Shown piece after piece: positions 42,785 through 50,163 of a DNA stretch of 50,163 nucleotides. A model generated the notes under the pieces. That model was not told the origin of the DNA, made no database searches, and worked only from the letters and a program-made list of their open reading frames with translations. The stretch comes from Sphingomonas pruni NBRC 15498 (lineage in GTDB: Bacteria; Pseudomonadota; Alphaproteobacteria; Sphingomonadales; Sphingomonadaceae): positions 1 to 50,163 of the forward strand of contig NZ_BCYZ01000031.1 of the NCBI RefSeq assembly GCF_001598455.1. Reading direction: 5' to 3'. Numbering within the stretch: position 1 is the first letter of the stretch; every line of letters starts with the position of its first letter. The position numbers and the translations under genes are program-made.

Positions 42785-45700
42785 ATGCAGATCAAACGGC
42801 TGAGGCTGTCGGGGTTCAAGAGCTTCGTCGACGCGGCCGATCTCCGCATCGAACCGGGGCTGACCGGCGTGGTCGGCCCCAATGGCTGCGGCAAGTCCAA
42901 TCTGCTCGAGGCATTGCGCTGGACGATGGGCGAGAACAGCCCGAAGTCGATGCGCGGCGCAGGGATGGACGACGTCATCTTCGCCGGTACCGACAAGCGT
43001 ACCGCGCGCGACTTCGCCGAAGTGTCGATCCTGGCCGAGATCGACGGCAGCGAGACCGAGGTGGTGCGGCGGATCGAGCGCGGTGCGGGATCGGCCTATC
43101 GCATCGATGGCCGCGACGTCCGCGCCAAGGACGTCGCCTTGCTGTTCGCCGACGCCGCGACCGGCGCGCATTCGCCGGCTCTGGTCAGCCAGGGGCGGAT
43201 CAGCGCGGTGATCTCGGCGCGGCCGACCGAGCGCCGCGCGATGCTCGAAGAGGCGGCGGGGATCGCCGGCCTCCATGTCCGCCGCAAGGATGCCGAGCAA
43301 AAGCTGCGTGCGACCGAAGCCAATCTGTTGCGGCTCGACGAGATTATGGCCGACCAGGAAGCGCGCGCCTCTGCGCTGCGGCGCCAGGCACGCCAGGCCG
43401 AGCGCTATCGGTTGCTGTCGGACCAGATCCGCGTCGCCGAGGGTCGGATGATCTTCGCCCGCTGGCGCGACGCGGCAGCGGCGGCCGATGCCGCCAAGGC
43501 CGAGGCTGCGCAATGTGAGGAAAAGGTTGCGGCCGCGGCCGAGGCGCAGCGTGCGGCGACCGCGCACCAGCATGCCGCGGCGCAAGCACTGGGCGATGCC
43601 CGCGCAGCGGCCACTGCGGCGCGAGAGGCGGCGAGCGACGCCGCCCACGCCCTCGCTGCGCTGCGCGCCGAGCATCAGGGCGCCGAGCGACGGATCGCAG
43701 AACTGGCCGATCAGCGTGGCCGCATCGGTGAGGACCGCGCGCGCGAAGGCGCGCTGGCGGTCGACGCCGCCGAGGCGCTGGCGCGGCTCGACGCCGAGAC
43801 GAAATTGCTGACGAGACGTGCCGACGAGGCGGCGGGGCGGCTGCCCGCGCTCGACGCGACGTTGGCGGAGGCCGAGCGCGCGGCACGCGATGCCGATGTC
43901 GCGCTGGCGCAAGCGATGAGCCGGCAGGCCGCCGAACTCGCCGATGCCCGCGTTGCCGACGCCGCGGTGGCGGCGGCCAAAGCGCGGCACGACCGTGCGC
44001 TGCGCGACCAGACGACGCTGGCGGCCGAGCAAAGGGCATTGGGCGATGCCGCGCCGCTGCGCGAGGAGCGCGAGCGGGCGATCAAGGCGCGTGCCGACGC
44101 GCTCGAATCGACCGAGACCGCGCGCGGCGCCCGCGCCCGGGCCGATGCCGACGAACGCGCCGCGCAGGAAGCGCGCGACGCCGCCGAACAGGCGCGCGCC
44201 GCTGCCCGCGCCGAACTCGCCGCGATCGAGAGCGAGGTGCTCGCGCTCGAAAAGACGACGCGGCCGTCGGGACGCGACAAATTGCTCGACCATGTTCGCG
44301 CCGCGCCGGGCTACGAACGCGCACTGGCGGCGGCTTTGGGCGACGACCTCGAAACCGGGCTCGATGCCAAGGCCGATCGCTATTGGGCCGGCGCCGAGCC
44401 GAAGCCCGGGGACCCGTCGGCTGGGGGGCTAACCCGGCTCACCGACCATGTCGAGGCGCCGGCGGCGTTGGCACGGCGATTGGCGCAGATCCTGGTCGCC
44501 GAACAGGACGATCAGCGCACGCTCGCGGTCGGACAACGGCTGGTGACGCTGGGCGGGATGCTGCGGCGCTGGGACGGCTATGTCGCCAGGACCGGCGGTG
44601 CGGCGGCGGCCGAACGGCTCGAACGGATCAATCGCCTCGCCGCGCTCAACAAGGCGCGGCCCAAGGCGCAAGGCGCGGTCGAAAAGGCCAACGCCCAGCT
44701 CGACGACGCCGAGCGCTGCATCGCCGCCGCGCGCGCCGATGCCCAGGCGGCACGCGCCTCGCTCGAACGCGCCGAACATGCCGCGCGTGAGGCGAGCCGC
44801 GCAGAGGACCGCGCCACTGCCCAACTCGAACGGATCGAGGCGCAGCGCGCCGATCTCGATACGCGGGCGCGCCGGGTAGCAGCCGAAGCCGGTGAGGCCG
44901 AAGCCGAACTGGCGCGTGCGGAAGCGGCCCGCGCTGCCTTGCCCGATGGCGCCGACACGCGCGCCGCGGTGGCGCAGCTGCAAAGCGAGGCCGAGGCACG
45001 CCGGGCGCACGCCTCCAATGCGCGTGCCGACCGCGCCCAACTCGACCGCGCGGTCGCTGCCGACCGCGAGCGGCTGGCCGCGGCCGAGGGCGAGCAGAAA
45101 GGCTGGAAAGCGCGCGCCGGTGAGGCGGCCAAGCGCATCGCCGACATGGACAAGCGTGAGGCGCAGCTCGCCGCCGAAGCCGAGACGGCGGAAGCGCGTC
45201 CCGCGCAGCTCGCGGTGCAGATTGAAGAGCAGGAAGCGCGCCATGCCGAGCTGCGCGCCGCCGCGGACACCGCGGCGGTGACCGAGCGCGCGGCCGAAGT
45301 GCGCGTCCGCGACACCGACGAGGTAGGCCGGATCGCTGCGGAAGCGCTGTCGCTGGCGCGAGAAGCGCGCGCCGGGGCGACCGCGCGCGCCGAAAACCAG
45401 GATATCCGCCGGATCGAGATGGCGCGGCTGTCGGGCGAGCGCTTCGCCTGCCCGCCGCCCCTGCTCGGCGAGCGGGTCGGGTTCGATCTCGACCAGGTCG
45501 GCGATCCGCAGGACGAATCGGTCAAGCACGACAAATTGCTGATCGATCGCGAGCGGCTCGGACCGGTCAATCTGGTGGCCGAAACCGAACTCGCCGAGCT
45601 CGATTCGCAGCGCACCGATGCCGCCGCCGAGCGCGACGAGCTCGGCCAGGCCGTCGCCCAGTTGCGCGGCTCGATCGGCACGCTCAACCGCGAAGGGCGG

Positions 45701-46183
45701 CAACGCCTGCTCGCCGCGTTCGAGGCGGTCAACGGCCATTTCCAGCGGCTGTTCACGACCCTGTTCAATGGCGGCGCGGCGCGGCTCGAACTGGTCGATT
45801 CGGACGATCCGCTCGAAGCCGGGCTGGAGATCATGGCGCAGCCCCCGGGCAAGAAACTGCAATCCCTGACCTTGTTGTCGGGCGGCGAACAGGCGTTGAC
45901 CGCGGTCGCCTTGATCTTCGGCCTATTCCTGACCAATCCCGCGCCGATCTGCGTGCTCGATGAGGTCGACGCGCCGCTCGACGACGCCAATATCGAACGC
46001 TTCTGCGACCTGCTCGACCGCATGACCCAGGAAACCGCGACGCGCTATCTGATTGTCACGCACAATGCGGTGACGATGAGCCGCATGCACCGTCTGTTCG
46101 GCGTGACGATGGTCGAACGGGGAGTGAGCCGGCTGGTGTCGGTTGACCTGGGTGGCGCGGAGAGTTTGCTGGCGGCGGAATAA
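42785..46183 (+). CDS. smc: Chromosome segregation protein SMC
   Basis: This 1132-residue SMC ATPase organises the chromosome and is loaded at parS by ParB. Walker A GPNGCGKS spans 31-38. Two long Ala/Arg/Glu-rich coiled-coil arms flank a hinge in about residues 495-640. The C-terminal head has the LLSGGEQ signature (S1032) and Walker B VLDEVD with D1059-E1060. The coil is extremely rich in Ala, Arg and Glu. No scpA or scpB gene is nearby, so the kleisin partners must be elsewhere. Confidence 0.97.
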   Translation: MQIKRLRLSGFKSFVDAADLRIEPGLTGVVGPNGCGKSNLLEALRWTMGENSPKSMRGAGMDDVIFAGTDKRTARDFAEVSILAEIDGSETEVVRRIERGAGSAYRIDGRDVRAKDVALLFADAATGAHSPALVSQGRISAVISARPTERRAMLEEAAGIAGLHVRRKDAEQKLRATEANLLRLDEIMADQEARASALRRQARQAERYRLLSDQIRVAEGRMIFARWRDAAAAADAAKAEAAQCEEKVAAAAEAQRAATAHQHAAAQALGDARAAATAAREAASDAAHALAALRAEHQGAERRIAELADQRGRIGEDRAREGALAVDAAEALARLDAETKLLTRRADEAAGRLPALDATLAEAERAARDADVALAQAMSRQAAELADARVADAAVAAAKARHDRALRDQTTLAAEQRALGDAAPLREERERAIKARADALESTETARGARARADADERAAQEARDAAEQARAAARAELAAIESEVLALEKTTRPSGRDKLLDHVRAAPGYERALAAALGDDLETGLDAKADRYWAGAEPKPGDPSAGGLTRLTDHVEAPAALARRLAQILVAEQDDQRTLAVGQRLVTLGGMLRRWDGYVARTGGAAAAERLERINRLAALNKARPKAQGAVEKANAQLDDAERCIAAARADAQAARASLERAEHAAREASRAEDRATAQLERIEAQRADLDTRARRVAAEAGEAEAELARAEAARAALPDGADTRAAVAQLQSEAEARRAHASNARADRAQLDRAVAADRERLAAAEGEQKGWKARAGEAAKRIADMDKREAQLAAEAETAEARPAQLAVQIEEQEARHAELRAAADTAAVTERAAEVRVRDTDEVGRIAAEALSLAREARAGATARAENQDIRRIEMARLSGERFACPPPLLGERVGFDLDQVGDPQDESVKHDKLLIDRERLGPVNLVAETELAELDSQRTDAAAERDELGQAVAQLRGSIGTLNREGRQRLLAAFEAVNGHFQRLFTTLFNGGAARLELVDSDDPLEAGLEIMAQPPGKKLQSLTLLSGGEQALTAVALIFGLFLTNPAPICVLDEVDAPLDDANIERFCDLLDRMTQETATRYLIVTHNAVTMSRMHRLFGVTMVERGVSRLVSVDLGGAESLLAAE

Positions 46184-46241
46184 GGCGCGCCGCCGAAGAT
46201 TGCAGCGGAGCTGAAATCAAGGCCGAGGCGCGCCCGGCCGG

Positions 46242-46283
46242 CGGCGCTGTAAGCGCCGTCCGACGACGCGGGCTTGGCCCGCG
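46242..46283. terminator. Two hairpins between smc and the POT transporter
   Basis: CGGCGCT-gta-AGCGCCG (46242-46258) and CGCGGGC-ttg-GCCCGCG (46267-46283) are perfect 7-bp stems with 3-nt loops in the convergent gap. Neither has a T-run. They may be a bidirectional, Rho-assisted terminator or a REP-type repeat. Confidence 0.5.
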
Positions 46284-46290
46284 GCGGGGC

Positions 46291-47706
46291 TCAGCTCTCC
46301 ACCACCTCCGGCAACAGCAACTTCCCGAACACCAGCTTGATCGCCACGAATACCGCCGCCGCGCCCAGGATCGCGCCGACATGGATTCCCCAGAAGCGCC
46401 CGGCCGGCATGATCTCCAGCCAGCCGCCGACCACGCCGACCAGATAATTGGCCAGCGCCAGGAACAGATAATAGATGCCGACCACCGTCCCCGAAATCGC
46501 CCGCGGCGCAGCGCGCGAATAGAGCGCAAGGCTGACCGGAAAGACGTTGGCGAAGCCGAGATTGTTGAGCGTGTTGACCGCGAGCGCGACCCATAACGCC
46601 GGCTTGACGCCGGTCGCCTCGTGACGGCTCGCGACGATCATCACCAGGAGGAAGGCGGAGGACGAGATCAGGCAGCCGATGATCAGCTTGGTGATCTCGT
46701 CGGGCTCGCGCCAATGCCGCGCGTACCGGCGCCAGAACGCTACTGCCCCTGCCAGCGTGACGAACCCGGTAAAGGCGTCGAACGAGACCAGGAACGAGGT
46801 CGGCATGCGGTGGCCGAACAGCATGAATTCGTAGGAGCGGTCGGCCCAGACCAGATAGGCGTTGAACATCTGCTGGTTGCCGATCGCGCTGACCGCCAGC
46901 ACCGGGACCATGAACAGCAGCAGGATCAGCACGACGATATCCCGCCGCGTCATCGCCGCCCGTGGCGCGGCCGATACGCTCGCTGCTCGCCGCTCGGTCA
47001 GCGGATCGGGCGGCAGATGCCGGCGCCCGGCCAGATAGATGACCAGACCGATCACCATCCCGACGCCGGCCGCGCCGAATCCCCAGTGCCAGCCAACTTC
47101 CTCGCCCAAGGCGCCGCAGACCAACGGCGCGAAGAAGGCGCCGAAGCTGATGCCGATATAATAGATCTGGAACGCATCGGTCGCGCGGCCGTCGCCCGGC
47201 GCGTAGAGCGCACCGACCTGGCTCGCCAGATTGCCCTTGAGGCAACCGACGCCGAGCACCAGCAACAGCAAGGCGAACAGGAACGATATGTCGAACGCCA
47301 TCAGGAAATGGCCCGCGGCCATCAACAGCGCGCCGATCGTCACGGTCAGCGTCTTGCCCAGCCAGCGATCGGCCAACAGCCCGCCCAGGATCGGCGTGAC
47401 ATAGACCAGCATCGTGTAGGTGCCGAAAATGTGCGAGGCGAGCGCCTGGGTATTGGGCGGCGCGCCATAGATCCCCGCCAGCACAGCGCTGAACCAGCCG
47501 AAACCCACGATCCGCTCGACATGCGGCGTCAGCAGCAGCGCCTTGACCATGTAGAGCACCAGCAGGGTTTGCATGCCGTAATAGGAAAAGCGCTCGAACC
47601 CCTCGGTGAAGGCGATGACCGGCAGGCCGACCGGATGGCCCAGGAACTCGCGACGATGCGGCACATCGACGGGCCGCGACCCGGCATCCGGTTCTTCGAT
47701 CGTCAC
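46291..47706 (-). CDS. POT-family peptide transporter (1)
   Basis: This protein of about 471 residues is a proton-coupled oligopeptide transporter of the major facilitator superfamily with ~12-14 transmembrane helices. The ExxERFxYYG motif is in FTEGFERFSYYGMQTLL. The PTR2 signature GGLLADRWLGKTLT and the LGVGCLKGNLASQVGALY stretch in helix 4-5 are present. It likely imports di- and tripeptides. The GTG at 47706 is chosen because a GGGAGTGGG ribosome-like site precedes it; the frame runs further upstream. A similar transporter lies at the right end of the window. Confidence 0.92.
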   Translation of the reverse strand: MTIEEPDAGSRPVDVPHRREFLGHPVGLPVIAFTEGFERFSYYGMQTLLVLYMVKALLLTPHVERIVGFGWFSAVLAGIYGAPPNTQALASHIFGTYTMLVYVTPILGGLLADRWLGKTLTVTIGALLMAAGHFLMAFDISFLFALLLLVLGVGCLKGNLASQVGALYAPGDGRATDAFQIYYIGISFGAFFAPLVCGALGEEVGWHWGFGAAGVGMVIGLVIYLAGRRHLPPDPLTERRAASVSAAPRAAMTRRDIVVLILLLFMVPVLAVSAIGNQQMFNAYLVWADRSYEFMLFGHRMPTSFLVSFDAFTGFVTLAGAVAFWRRYARHWREPDEITKLIIGCLISSSAFLLVMIVASRHEATGVKPALWVALAVNTLNNLGFANVFPVSLALYSRAAPRAISGTVVGIYYLFLALANYLVGVVGGWLEIMPAGRFWGIHVGAILGAAAVFVAIKLVFGKLLLPEVVES

Positions 47707-48106
47707 GCACCCACTCCCACTCGAAAGGACGAGGCTAGGGCGACGGCGCCGTCGGAGCAATGGGCCAAGGTCCGAGGATCATTCCCGCCGATGAGCCGAA
47801 ATAGGTCACGCAAAGGCGCGAAGGCGCAAAGGGAAAGGGTTTTCGCGCAGAGGCGCAGAGCTGTTTAGCGATAGGCGTCCCCGCGCGATCAAATTCGAAC
47901 GATCGATTAAGGAGCCTCGCATGGCGAGGCTCAGCCGATGATCTCAGCGCCCTCTGCGCCTCTGCGCGAACCGTCTTCGCGCCTTAGTGCCTTGGCGAGA
48001 AAAAATTACGACCGGGCAAGGCGGCCGGTTTCGGTCATCATCCCGGCTGTCTCGCTATGGTTTTCCATCGTATCGTACACCAGCTGATCCGGTGGGAGGG
48101 AGGCGG
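47707..48106. other. Divergent intergenic region between transporter and lipoprotein
   Basis: This 400-bp space divides the minus-strand transporter from the plus-strand lipoprotein gene. About half is the nested palindromic repeat (47808-47999). The right part ends in a GGGAGGGAGG ribosome site before 48107. I could not pick a convincing promoter, although both genes must be transcribed from here. Confidence 0.5.
47808..47999. repeat. Nested palindromic repeat, copy 3
   Basis: Outer arms (ACGCAAAGGCGCGAAGGCGC and the complementary right end near 47976-47999) and middle arms (TTCGCGCAGAGGCGCAGAG with CTCTGCGCCTCTGCGCGAA) surround a central 9-bp hairpin GAGCCTCGC/GCGAGGCTC (47912-47932) with an atg loop. 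A different stretch (about 47855-47910) replaces the left spacer of the other copies. Unlike copies 1 and 2, it lies between divergent genes, in a promoter region. Confidence 0.9.
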
Positions 48107-48748
48107 ATGATGCGACCGGTACTTCGCCTTGCGTTCGCGATGACCGCGGCGACATTGCTGTCGAGTTGCTGGTGGGTCGGCCCTCCCTTTTACAAAGGCG
48201 ATCCCGCCGATGCCGGCCCGGTCCGGCCCGGTGTCTACAAGGTCGATCTGCTCGGCGACGGCAAGCCTGCGCACTTCTATCGGGTCGCCTGGCAACCAGA
48301 CGGAACGATCCTTACGACGCCGCTCCGGCCGCGAAAGGACGAGAAGTCCTCCCGCGTCATCATGGTGCGGTTCGCGGCGACGGGGCGCGATCTGTGGATC
48401 GTCCAGGACTTGGCCGACGAAGACAAGGCGGAGGTGTCCTATGGGCTGGCCGAATTGCGCGGCGACGTCTTGTGGCTCGCGCCGGTGATCGATTGCGACA
48501 CAACAGCGGACATCGTTCGCTCCGCCGGCGGCGAGGTCGAAGAGCCGGCAACCACCAATGTCGAGGATGCCGACGTGGCGCCCTCGGACAATTCGACCCA
48601 GGCCGAACCGGCGGCAGGCTCCAAGCCGAGCGGCGGGGCGACATGCCATTTCAGGGACCGGGCCTCGCTTGAGCGCGCGCTTCGTGCTTATGTCGCGACC
48701 AATCCGCGATTTGCCGAGCGGATACGCCTCAAGAGGATCGGTGATTGA
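48107..48748 (+). CDS. Hypothetical lipoprotein
   Basis: I do not recognise a family. The 213-residue protein has a lipoprotein signal and lipobox LSSC (C21), so it should be lipid-anchored. After the anchor, a YKGDPADAGPVRPGVYKVD segment leads into a beta-rich domain (FYRVAWQPDGTILTTPLRP, RVIMVRFAATGRDLWIVQD). A Ser/Glu/Thr-rich low-complexity linker (about residues 150-180) and a short Arg-rich C-terminal helix follow. A strong GGGAGGGAGG site precedes the double ATG (48107, 48110). The stop overlaps the TTG start of the transporter gene, so the two are probably coupled. Confidence 0.78.
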   Translation: MMRPVLRLAFAMTAATLLSSCWWVGPPFYKGDPADAGPVRPGVYKVDLLGDGKPAHFYRVAWQPDGTILTTPLRPRKDEKSSRVIMVRFAATGRDLWIVQDLADEDKAEVSYGLAELRGDVLWLAPVIDCDTTADIVRSAGGEVEEPATTNVEDADVAPSDNSTQAEPAAGSKPSGGATCHFRDRASLERALRAYVATNPRFAERIRLKRIGD

Positions 48749-50115
48749 CCGCTGCGACCGACGACACGAGCTTCCTCGGCCACCCGCGCGGGGTCGTCTA
48801 TCTCGCCTTCACCGAATGCTGGGAGCGGTTCAGCTATTACGGCATGACGTCACTGCTGACGCTCTACATGGTCCAGCAATTGTTTCTGCCGGGTCACGCC
48901 GAGCATGTGCTGGGGCTGGCTGCCTTGCGGCACGTGTTCAGCTGGCACGGGACACTCAGCGACGTCGCCTTCGCGTCGCTGATCTACGGCTGGTATGGCG
49001 GGCTGGTCTATTTCACCCCGATCCTCGGCGGCTGGATCGCCGATCGCTGGTTGGGGGCGAAGGTCACCGTCATCATTGGTGCCTTGCTGATGTGCGCCGG
49101 GCATCTCGCGATGGCGTTCGATACCTCGTTCCTGCTCGCTTTGCTGCTGCTGATCCTCGGTTCGGGTTGCCTCAAGGGCAATATCTCGGCGCAGGTCGGC
49201 GAGCTTTATCCGGCCGAAGCGGAATCGCGGCGGACGCAAGGCTACACGATCTTTTCCGCGGGCATCAATGTCGGCGCGATCCTGGGGCCGTTGGCGTGCG
49301 GCGTGCTGGCCGCAGCCTATGGCTGGCATGCCGGGTTCGGCGCGGCCGCTGCGCTGATGCTGCTCGCCTTGGTCATCTATCTCGCGGGCCAGCGCCATCT
49401 GGCCGGTCGCAGCCCGCGCGCCGACCGCGTCGCACTGCCGCCCATGACTCCGGCCGAGCGCAAGCGGATGTGGCTGCTGATACTGGTCGCCGCGATGACG
49501 CTGTTTCCCAACGTCGCCTATCCGATGATCTGGAGCATCGGCGTGCTATGGGTCGATCAGCATGTCAGCCTGTGGACGTCATTGGGCGACGTGCCGCCCT
49601 CCTGGTTCAACTCGATCGATCCGTTCGCCTCGGTCGTCGCGGTGCCGCCGCTGGTCGCGCTCTGGGCGTGGCAGGCGAAGCGCGGTCGCGAGCCGTCCGA
49701 CGTCGTCAAGATGGCGATCGGATCGCTGCTGGCCGGTGTCTCGGCGTTCGTGCTCGCCGTCGGCGCATTGCTGACCGGGCCGGACGGCAAGACCGCCGTG
49801 GGGTGGGCGCTCGTCGGGTTCTTCGGGATGGGCGTCGCCTTCCTCTATTATTGGCCGGTGCTGCTCGCGCTGATCAGCCAGGCCGCGCCGAAGCAGGTCA
49901 CCGCGACCATGATGGGCGGGGTGTATCTGTCCTTCTTCCTGGGCAGCGTGATCATGGGCTGGGTCGGCAGCTTCTACGACACGATGAGCCCCGCCGCTTT
50001 CTGGGCGCTCGACGGGTCGATCGGGCTGGTCGGCGGGCTGCTGATGCTGGCGATTGCGCGGCCGCTTGCGCGGGCGCTGGAGCCGGTGTCGGACGGGGAC
50101 GCCGGCGCGCGCTGA
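48745..50115 (+). CDS. POT-family peptide transporter (2)
   Basis: This 456-residue major facilitator protein has the same hallmarks as the transporter at 46291-47706: FTECWERFSYYGMTSLLTLYM (ExxERFxYYG), GGWIADRWLGAKVT and the LGSGCLKGNISAQVGELY stretch. It is likely a proton-driven di/tripeptide importer. It starts at a TTG overlapping the lipoprotein stop, an inference from the tight spacing. The pair flanks a lipoprotein gene and a palindromic repeat on opposite strands. Confidence 0.92.
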   Translation: MTAATDDTSFLGHPRGVVYLAFTECWERFSYYGMTSLLTLYMVQQLFLPGHAEHVLGLAALRHVFSWHGTLSDVAFASLIYGWYGGLVYFTPILGGWIADRWLGAKVTVIIGALLMCAGHLAMAFDTSFLLALLLLILGSGCLKGNISAQVGELYPAEAESRRTQGYTIFSAGINVGAILGPLACGVLAAAYGWHAGFGAAAALMLLALVIYLAGQRHLAGRSPRADRVALPPMTPAERKRMWLLILVAAMTLFPNVAYPMIWSIGVLWVDQHVSLWTSLGDVPPSWFNSIDPFASVVAVPPLVALWAWQAKRGREPSDVVKMAIGSLLAGVSAFVLAVGALLTGPDGKTAVGWALVGFFGMGVAFLYYWPVLLALISQAAPKQVTATMMGGVYLSFFLGSVIMGWVGSFYDTMSPAAFWALDGSIGLVGGLLMLAIARPLARALEPVSDGDAGAR

Positions 50116-50127
50116 GACTCCGTTCGA

Positions 50128-50149
50128 AAACGCGCTGAGGGGCGCGTTT
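50128..50149 (+). terminator. Terminator-like hairpin after the last transporter
   Basis: AAACGCGC (50128-50135) pairs with GCGCGTTT (50142-50149) over 8 bp with a 6-nt loop, 12 bp after the stop codon. Only a TTT follows the GC stem, so it is a weak intrinsic terminator. Immediately after it the window ends in CGCGGCACCAGCCC, the left arm of the repeat found at 30677. Confidence 0.5.
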
Positions 50150-50163
50150 CGCGGCACCAGCCC

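Overview
The window looks like the replication-origin region of a sphingomonad-type alphaproteobacterial chromosome. The DNA is GC-rich and densely coding. Gene order matches the conserved alphaproteobacterial origin neighbourhood: mnmE-mnmG-rsmG-parA-parB and hemE-hemJ-rho on one side, and a PPPase-type kinase gene, maf, aroE, coaE and dnaQ on the other. Family-level hallmarks are DUF3576, DUF6489, DUF1491, MmcB, a DUF1674 (SdhAF4-like) protein and MutY-DciA-DsbA-SMC. I found no rRNA, tRNA, CRISPR array, prophage or intact insertion sequence. All recognisable genes appear intact.

Layout. 0.2-5.5 kb (+): ftsK, lolA, a structured RNA or terminator region, xthA, ribA. 5.5-8.2 kb: a HAD phosphatase and yggS (-), a ThiE/TenI-like protein (+) and a periplasmic or outer-membrane hypothetical (-). 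8.4-12.9 kb (+): a DUF3576 lipoprotein, leuS, lptE, holA. 13.1-18.6 kb (-): the mnmE-mnmG-rsmG-parA-parB run with two perfect parS palindromes. 18.6-21 kb: DUF6489, a dienelactone hydrolase and two TerC proteins. 21.2-24.0 kb (-): hemE, hemJ, rho. 24.05-24.34 kb: candidate oriC, where transcription diverges. 24.3-31.3 kb (+): PPPase-type kinase, maf, aroE, coaE, dnaQ, hpf, ptsN, a thioesterase, DUF1491, a SleB-type hydrolase, mmcB. 31.5-37 kb (-): rsmB-rpe-heparinase-purH. 37-40.7 kb: DUF1674 (+), then mutY, a serine hydrolase and nudC (-). 40.7-46.2 kb (+): dciA-like, two DsbA-fold genes, smc. 46.3-50.1 kb: two POT peptide transporters with a lipoprotein between them.

How the genes work together. 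Much of the window serves chromosome replication and segregation: oriC, ParABS, HolA, DnaQ, a DciA-like helicase-loader protein, SMC and FtsK. Around this are envelope assembly (LolA, LptE, cell-wall hydrolase), tRNA and rRNA modification (MnmE, MnmG, RsmG, RsmB), heme and cofactor synthesis, and transcription termination (Rho).

The intergenic spaces are the least explained part. They hold several families of palindromic repeats: three copies of a roughly 200-bp nested palindrome with a conserved central hairpin, two copies of an 80-bp hairpin flanking lolA (one with perfect 33-bp arms), a modular hairpin element shared between 7.4 and 21.1 kb, and a REP-like pair at 37.2 kb. I found no convincing new multi-gene system. 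The best leads are the repeat families, the parS/oriC architecture, and the structured region between lolA and xthA.
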